The notes beneath the pieces were generated by a model. It was not told where the DNA came from. It did not search any database and worked only from the letters and a program-made list of their open reading frames with translations. A DNA stretch of 64,000 bases from Leptasterias polaris (lineage: Eukaryota > Echinodermata > Asteroidea > Forcipulatida > Asteriidae), in assembly GCA_037783415.1 (NCBI GenBank), contig JAZGTN010000062.1:535501-599500 (forward strand). The letters are read 5' to 3'. The position numbers were made by a program, and so were the translations under genes. This document shows, one piece after another, positions 57,590 to 64,000 of this stretch. How positions within the stretch are numbered: position 1 is the first letter of the stretch; each line of letters begins with the position of its first letter.

Positions 57590-57720
57590 TTAGGTGATAG
57601 TGTTCTTGTTAAAGGATATTGGCATTTTTATTGACAATACACTTATTTTCATCTCTCATGTTAATGCTGTTATCACAAAAGCTAATCGCATGAGTGGTTT
57701 AGTATGACGCAACTTTCCTA
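57590..57720 (+). pseudogene. LINE reverse-transcriptase fragment
   Basis: The plus strand reads DIGIFIDNTLIFISHVNAVI then TKANRMSGLV before a stop. This is the region after the catalytic box in CR1/L2-like RTs (…LGV.ID..L.F..H………K……..). A short relic. Confidence 0.6.
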
Positions 57721-58134
57721 GGTTACACAGTTAATTACTCCAAATGGATGTCAACAATCCCAGGGAAAATTTGTCGACCATTCAATAATCTATGTAAAAA
57801 TGATGGCGATTGAATGAGCAAGAAGGAAGCCATTTGCTCCCCGTCATGACGCGTCATCGCCATCGGCGTCTACGACAGAGGGTGTTGCCTTTTTATTACC
57901 AGAACATCAGTAATGACGAATGACAGAGGGCGCTATATTAAAAGTGCTCCTTGTGATGACGAGACTCTTCCTTTAACGTGAGAGAGACTTGAAGCTTTTC
58001 CCCACTTTCATGAAAACACAATCTGTTGGAAAATGAGTTAATCACAAATTTAATTTGACCTTAGGAGACCCTCTTAAAGTCACCATGCGCAAGAACCGTG
58101 CCAAATTGCAAAACCTATACCCAGCTCAGTGTTT

Positions 58135-58458
58135 TTAAAGGCAATGTATACCATTTGGTTTTTGGAATTGATTATTTTAATCATAATGTAGACAATGCAA
58201 TATAACTATCCTGTGAACATTTCACAGATTTTCTGGAACGATTATGTCCACGGAGGAAGAACAACCCATAATTGGAACACACAATCTGAGAAACGTTTCT
58301 CAGATTTAAATTTGCTCGGATAAAAACTGGTTTCCATAACCACATCACTTTATGTAAAATGTTTATGCTCAAACGCGCTCCTGTATCTTACCAAGACGTT
58401 TTTATTGCCATTAATTTTAAGAGTATTTACCAAGCGTATACCCTCCCTTCAATGGGTC
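58135..58458 (+). mobile_element. TTAA MITE relative upstream of the TPR gene
   Basis: Begins TTAA-AGGCAATGTATACC and ends with the eroded complement gtataccctcccttcaa. It has inverted 'tctgagaaacg/cgtttctcaga' near its centre. No coding frame. Confidence 0.5.
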
Positions 58459-58741
58459 ACTACAATCGCAATACTGCATGCCACACCGATTTGAGAACAT
58501 GTCCACAGGTTGATTGTTTCACGTGGCTATAATTATTGAAAACTTTTAATTTAATAATGAAATTCTTCCCATCAAATCAATGAGTTATTATCCCTTTACC
58601 ACGGCTTGCATTCTTGCATTGCTTGTCAATCAACAGCCCGGTCCAATTACATAAGAGGGTCTCCAGTTCTCCCAAGATGGTTTATATTTATAATTTGTTT
58701 CTTCTTCTATTATGTGCAGGTCATTAGTTCTACCAACCAAC

Positions 58742-60190
58742 ATGGCTGCAGCTGATTTTCCGGTCGGCCATTTCAATTTGCCATTGGTTATCAACAAAGG
58801 TCCGATAGTCCAAATAACAGCAGAATATAAAGGAGAAAGTCTCAAGCGTTACTTGAAATCCAAAAGTCATCGCCCAGAACGCCATGCAATTCGCAACCTC
58901 CTTGGTGTTCTAGCCTTCAGACGAAATAAGGTGCAAGAAGCAAAGGATTACTTCAACAAGACTCTTGAACCCGGCGAGGACCCGGACAATCTGAACGCAA
59001 AGGCCAACCTTGATTATGTGGAAAAACATACTCTATCTGATGAAGACTATATTACATCTGGTGTGGGGATTGCAGCAAACAATCTCGGCCCTGATGTTTC
59101 TTCAGTAACAGAGAGAAAAAGGCAAGGAAGACGATATGCCGAGCAGGCCTTCGCAATCATGTACGATAACTACCACGAGACGGTGACGCACGGCGAACGA
59201 TACAGCACAGCCATGGAGCTATACAACATGGCGATGGACTTGGCTGGCGTCCTGGTAGATCCTAAAGAAAAAGATGATTGGCATTTGGGCATTGGACTGG
59301 CAGGCATGAAGATGTTTAAGTCAACACTTATAACAGAGGATGCAAACAAGTATTTGCAAACCACAGTCAGTAATTATTGCGCCGTAATCAACAGCAAATC
59401 AGCAGATCCTGATATGAAAGGTCAAGCCTTGCTTCGTATTGGGCTTTCATTGGAAGAAGCAGCTCGTCGTAAAGCTCCTGTAAAGGAGGTAGAAATGCCC
59501 CCAAATCTAGTTCGGTTCAAAAGAGATCCAGAAATGTGTTTTAAAGAAGCATTAGAAGTCAGTGCAGTCTCTGACTCATTAAAAGCCAGTATATATACCC
59601 GCCTTGCTACTATTCGTTACCGTGATCACGATTTCCCCCGGGCGATGGAGTGCTTAGGTGAGTCCCTCCGTCTAGATGGGTCTAAACACAACCACAATGC
59701 TTACTCCACCAGGGCTTCTATATGCCTGAAACAATTGAAATCCACACAGTTGAAGACCGTCGGAAGACCGGGAGAGTCACCAGCCGACATTGGTCTTCTC
59801 ACTACGGCGCAAACTGACTTAGAGTTCATCTTGAAAGAACACGTTTCACCACCCTGGGATTTTCGCTGCCTGGCTGAAGTCTACTATCACCTCGCTAGGA
59901 CGTCAAGCGGCCGTCAGTCTAAAGAGTATATCCAACAAGCTCTGGACATGTGTTCCAAGTCAGAGGAGTGTCAAGATGGGGCAGACGACTCCGACTGTCA
60001 TATAATCAAAGGGCAGTGTCTCTGCTTCATTGGGAAGCACAAACAAGCAGTACAGTCATACGAACGAGCCGTAGAGTGCGAGAAGAAGACTGGCAGGACA
60101 ATTGGCAGCACTGATTTGCTGATCAATGAAAAAACGCATTTGCATCAATACCCCGGTGATTTTTATTCATATCATCAGTGGCGTAACTAA
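58742..60190 (+). CDS. TPR protein, TTC22-like (482 aa)
   Basis: Tetratricopeptide-repeat protein, probably an intracellular scaffold of unknown partner; the order of repeats is closest to TTC22 as I remember it. The start ATG at 58742 (MAAADFPVGHFNLPLV) is chosen because the in-frame ATG at 58712 spans a 3' splice site (tattatgtgcag|GTCATT, exon from 58720). A noncoding exon therefore lies upstream. TPR-like helices are visible at about residues 48-80 (HAIRNLLGVLAFRRNKVQEA), 280-310 (SLKASIYTRLATIRYRD then PRAMECLGESLRLDG), 372-405 (CLAEVYYHLART) and 418-450 (CHIIKGQCLCFIGKHKQAVQ then SYERAVECEKK). The coding part is a single exon. The last residues (HQWRN) and the stop come from a cagtggcgtaactaagg transposon end, so the natural C-terminus may be truncated. 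Other TPR families are possible. Confidence 0.8.
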   Translation: MAAADFPVGHFNLPLVINKGPIVQITAEYKGESLKRYLKSKSHRPERHAIRNLLGVLAFRRNKVQEAKDYFNKTLEPGEDPDNLNAKANLDYVEKHTLSDEDYITSGVGIAANNLGPDVSSVTERKRQGRRYAEQAFAIMYDNYHETVTHGERYSTAMELYNMAMDLAGVLVDPKEKDDWHLGIGLAGMKMFKSTLITEDANKYLQTTVSNYCAVINSKSADPDMKGQALLRIGLSLEEAARRKAPVKEVEMPPNLVRFKRDPEMCFKEALEVSAVSDSLKASIYTRLATIRYRDHDFPRAMECLGESLRLDGSKHNHNAYSTRASICLKQLKSTQLKTVGRPGESPADIGLLTTAQTDLEFILKEHVSPPWDFRCLAEVYYHLARTSSGRQSKEYIQQALDMCSKSEECQDGADDSDCHIIKGQCLCFIGKHKQAVQSYERAVECEKKTGRTIGSTDLLINEKTHLHQYPGDFYSYHQWRN

Positions 60191-60650
60191 GGGGGGGGGG
60201 GGTGTGTGAAGGTACTACTTTATGTGCACAGCGCATTGATACACTGTGACCCCACTAGGTCATTCCATGTACTTGTATAACTGTATCTTGTAAGATTCAG
60301 TCACGACAGTTGTTATTACCAAGTCTTCAGAGTACGGTAAATCACGTCCGCAAATTGTATGATGACTCGACCTCATCGCCCGCGCGCGCGCCCCATTCTG
60401 CCACACGGTCTGCCACGTTAAATACGGTACGATAGTGTCACATGAAGCTACAAGACGTGCGTGCTGGGTGCCGTTGCATTTATCGTAAGTACACGAGGAA
60501 AAGCCATTGAAAACTCTTGAGCTTTGAGAGCATTGATCTAAAATATCTGCTTCATTTGAGACATTACTTTGTTCTTCAGTGTAGTTTGTCAATATGTAAA
60601 AATCGAAATTGGGGGGGGGGGGGGGGAGGTGGGGGGGCGGATGGGTCAAA
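60174..60650. mobile_element. hAT-like transposon end and GC-rich interior
   Basis: 'cagtggcgtaactaaggggg' at 60174 is a typical hAT MITE terminus and is followed by poly(G) of 12. Another poly(G) of 16 is at 60611. The right end was not found, so the extent is a guess. Confidence 0.4.
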
Positions 60651-63600
60651 ACAATTTTGTACTGACTTTTTAATTAAAAAACGTACACTTGATTAGTGTG
60701 CGATGGCATCATGTAAGGTTTTAACTAAACTCATATTTTATTTTACTGTAGATAACATGGCATGGTGCAAAAATTGTGTTTCTTTTTTTTAGTGGAATAG
60801 TATTGTAAGATTTGTTTAATTTAATGTTTTTAAGATAATCAATCATATAGGGTAATTTTTTTAGTGATGTGGCTACAAACGCGTTTACAAAATAATTAAT
60901 GTTATGTTTAAAGATGTTGTACTTATGCCTGTCAAGAAACTATGAATACTGACTGAAATTCTAGAAACAAAACGATCGGAAATGTTTACGAATAATTTAT
61001 AGATTTTGTAAAAATATAGCAAAAAAACCCTTCCGAGCTATTTTAAAAAGTAATTTTAGAGGGGTAAGAAAATGAAAAAGTTACATAATAAAAACAAATA
61101 TGATGTCAGAAACAACCTATTTTCACAATGTGTATCATAAAAACGCAGAGCCGATATTTGAATAGTAGATTTATAAAATATGCATCTGTAAAAAGGTTCA
61201 GGGGTATAGTATTCTCTGTAGAGGACTCAGAGTTCATCAAGAGGATTTTTTTCGTGAAAATAAAAGATGTAAGCCGATTTTGTTTAAAAACCGTAAACAT
61301 TATGCTGAACAACAATTTTAATCCGATTTGATAGACTGAAAATTGTTATACGTATAACGAGATTAAAAGTTTATTATAATACTGATATATTTACTTGTTA
61401 ATGCCTCTGAGGAAGGTCCATACTGCAGTTTGGATCGAAAGCTAAGGCCATCTACTCTACTAATTTTAATAATACTGATATTTTTGGTACTTGATACTTA
61501 ATTTTAAATAATTAACAGAGGAATCCCGCATACTTGTGGTGCCAGCTCAAGCTGCCTATGATCCACATAAATGTATATTAACATGGTGTCGCTCTTCATA
61601 AAAGAGACCGGATGTTTTCCACACCATCATTATTATGTACTCATTTTCATTGTATAAATTTTAAGTTTCCATTTTTTATTTTTCCAATTCTGGATAGTTT
61701 GAAACTTGCATTCGTTAATAATTTATGGTGGAGATTTACCTGTTGTATTTTATTATACAACTACTGTTATTACATGCCATTGACAAATTGGTATTTATGT
61801 GCGTGTATGTGTATTGACTTTTGGATCTCCATAATTTTATGATTGTGCAGATGTTTTTATTCAGGTTTATATCCTGACTTGTCAAAGTTTGGTTCATGGA
61901 GATAGTTGTCTTGTATGCATAATTATCTTTTACATTCTTTTTGATAAGAGAACTTGATGTCTGATTGCATTTCTAAATTTGTTCCCTAAGAACGTGTCGT
62001 GACGGGATTATATGGGTTCCTAATTTTAGTGTAGTTGCTCAGTGAAATGTTTTTGTCAGCAGTTTTATAGTTCGGTGTAATCCAACTGTTTATTCTCACC
62101 AATTTATGGGATATTTTTGTATAACCATTAGAGTGAGATCTATTTGTCTGACATTTTCACCATGTTTACTGCCATTTATAGGACCACTTTTCAGGAAATG
62201 CTTTTACTGTATTAAATTCTTCTCATAATTGTTGTTGTCACCCTAAAGTAGTGGTCTAATAGCTCCCTCAACTCAAGTGTAGGCTATTATAGTGGGTAGA
62301 ACTGAAATAATATTGTCACCTATATAGCCTGATATGGTTTAGTGTGAATTTTGAAGTTGGTTGTGTTGTCTAACTGTTTTGTTCTCACAGTGTGGGTGAG
62401 ACTATTTATAATCTACCCTGCTTTTCTACCTTGTGGGTGCATACATTTTAGTGATTGGTAATTTATATTTCCCTTTTTGCTTTCCAAGCAAATGCAGTTG
62501 AAGTTATATTCTCCATTGTAATATTTCTGAGCCTTGAATGGAAACTGTTTTGCCTGCCTGTTTTGATCCAATTGTTCATTTTAGATGTATATTGTAGTAA
62601 ACAAATCAAAAACCACTTGCCTAGTTAGATCCAGGATAAAATAATTTGATTTGGATTTCATGAAAGGGTCTTGCATAATTTTTTAGAATGATTTTTTACA
62701 CCAAGTGATGTGTAAACTATTAAGAGTTTTAACATGATTTTAAAATGACAATTTTGTTGTACAGTGTATGGTCATGGTTGCTCTATCATAAATAGGGACA
62801 AGCGATTCCTTCTATGTCCGTCAGTGTATTAATATGTCTGTTCAACCATGTGGTTGACCTCAATGTATAACGTTGTATCAATTTGGGTATTTGAGATGGG
62901 GTCAAAGATTGTACTGATACTGTTTGTTTACATGTGGAATTTTCCAGATAGGTCATCCGATGACATGATTGTGCACAGTCCACCCTATGGGATGGGGGGG
63001 GGGGGCAGAATCTTGTCCCCTCGTTACCCTTACCCGGAATAACAATAAATAATGTACGTCCGACAGTATTTTTATATACCTGATCTTATGACATACTTTT
63101 ATTTACAAACATTTTTAGAACTTTACACAATTAACTTGTAGGGCTGGAATTCATCCCTGAACAGAAGTTACACTTGAAATAAATTTAAATCCCCCTCCCG
63201 AATAACAAGAATATTTTTTTAGACAGTCATTAAGGAATTAATTAAATTTTTGATTCAGTCAAAGAACAGAGTATATGCTAGTTTCATTCATCCATTGCTT
63301 TGAAAATTGTCTTCGCTGAATTACGATTCTTTGTAAATGTTATTTTACTTCAAAAATCTTATTAACATGCTCCAGTGAGCCTCCCTCTTATAGTCAACCA
63401 TATGACCTACTGAGTAATGATCCTAGAACAATATGAAAAACAAACCTGGGAGGTTGGCTGGTTTGGTTGGGTTTAATCCAGGTCTGGATTTCATCATTGA
63501 GAGGGCAAGGCCATTTCCATTTTGCAAAGGGCACTTCCATTAGAAACTTGTGAAGGGGCACCAAGGCCAAGACCAGGGGCAACAGAGGCTGTGGCTCCGT

Positions 63601-64000
63601 GCAATACCAGGCCCGTTAATCACTCCTGGATCATTCTCAAGCCAGACCATTCTCAAACAATTAACCGCCTGGAAAACACTAGTCAGCTCCTTAAGATGAC
63701 ATGAACAATTATTTCATTCAATTTTTTGTAGTTGGGGTCTCAAACAAATCCTGGAGATTAAGCAGTTTGGCCAAATTCCAACAGGTATTGCACATTTAGA
63801 GTCCATCATGATGAAATTGCCTCAAGATGTCAGATACTTCTTAGCGAGATGATGTGTTCTCTTCTCAAATGCTGCTGATTTGATGGGAGTGCTGGGCTCA
63901 TAGAAAGGATTCATGGAGAGCTGTAGGTACAAGGGATTCAAACTGGCTAAGTAAACTACAATTAGTAGGATTTGAAGCTTTGCATGGTGGGAGTATATTA
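60651..64000. other. AT-rich flank, no gene recognised
   Basis: It may contain the 3' UTR of the TPR gene. A motif 'gaggaaggtccatactgcag' followed by 'tttggatcgaaagc' at about 61409-61442 resembles the 3' regions of some retroelements. No supported coding segment is visible. Confidence 0.4.

Overview
The window looks like nuclear DNA from a marine invertebrate deuterostome, most likely an echinoderm and perhaps a sea star. That is an inference from the spliced animal gene set, the SLC6, METTL27, TIMM8, speriolin and TTC22 homologues, AT-rich introns, many long poly(G/C) runs and a dense load of small DNA transposons. Nothing suggests a bacterial or viral replicon. All genes below were assembled from GT-AG (one GC-AG) exons whose phases join correctly.

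Layout. 408-8319 (+) is the 3' part of an SLC6 neurotransmitter/amino-acid transporter whose 5' exons lie outside the window. 11346-29815 (-) is a complete second SLC6 transporter (13 exons, 641 codons) that faces the first tail to tail and shares its splice sites and phases, so the two are a local inverted duplication. 35820-40996 (-) is a METTL27-like methyltransferase with five coding exons and one frameshift. 45886-48470 (+) is a two-exon TIMM8 small Tim chaperone. 51242-53138 (-) is a speriolin (SPATC1) homologue. 58742-60190 (+) is a TPR protein resembling TTC22. The flank from 60200 to 64000 shows no recognisable gene. These genes do not form a pathway; they are ordinary housekeeping, neural and germline neighbours.

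The distinctive content is between and inside the genes. There is an L1/Tx1-type retrotransposon with the head-to-tail inversion typical of twin priming and a 14-bp target duplication (1718-3868). A 993-bp block containing a LINE 3' end occurs twice without visible difference, exactly 7300 bp apart. A near-perfect palindrome of about 480 bp abuts one copy.

There are also at least eight foldback-like elements, each built from its own short self-complementary word. Two of them (13804-14542 and 30183-30595) share the terminal octamer TACGGAAG and make 6-bp target duplications, but carry unrelated internal palindromic words (CGCCCGGGCG versus GGCGGCCGCC). I consider this pair the best candidate here for an undescribed mobile-element family. 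A third foldback (46435-47345) has one copy of a 34-bp unit in one arm and nine in the other, with a higher-order period of four, which looks like array growth in progress.
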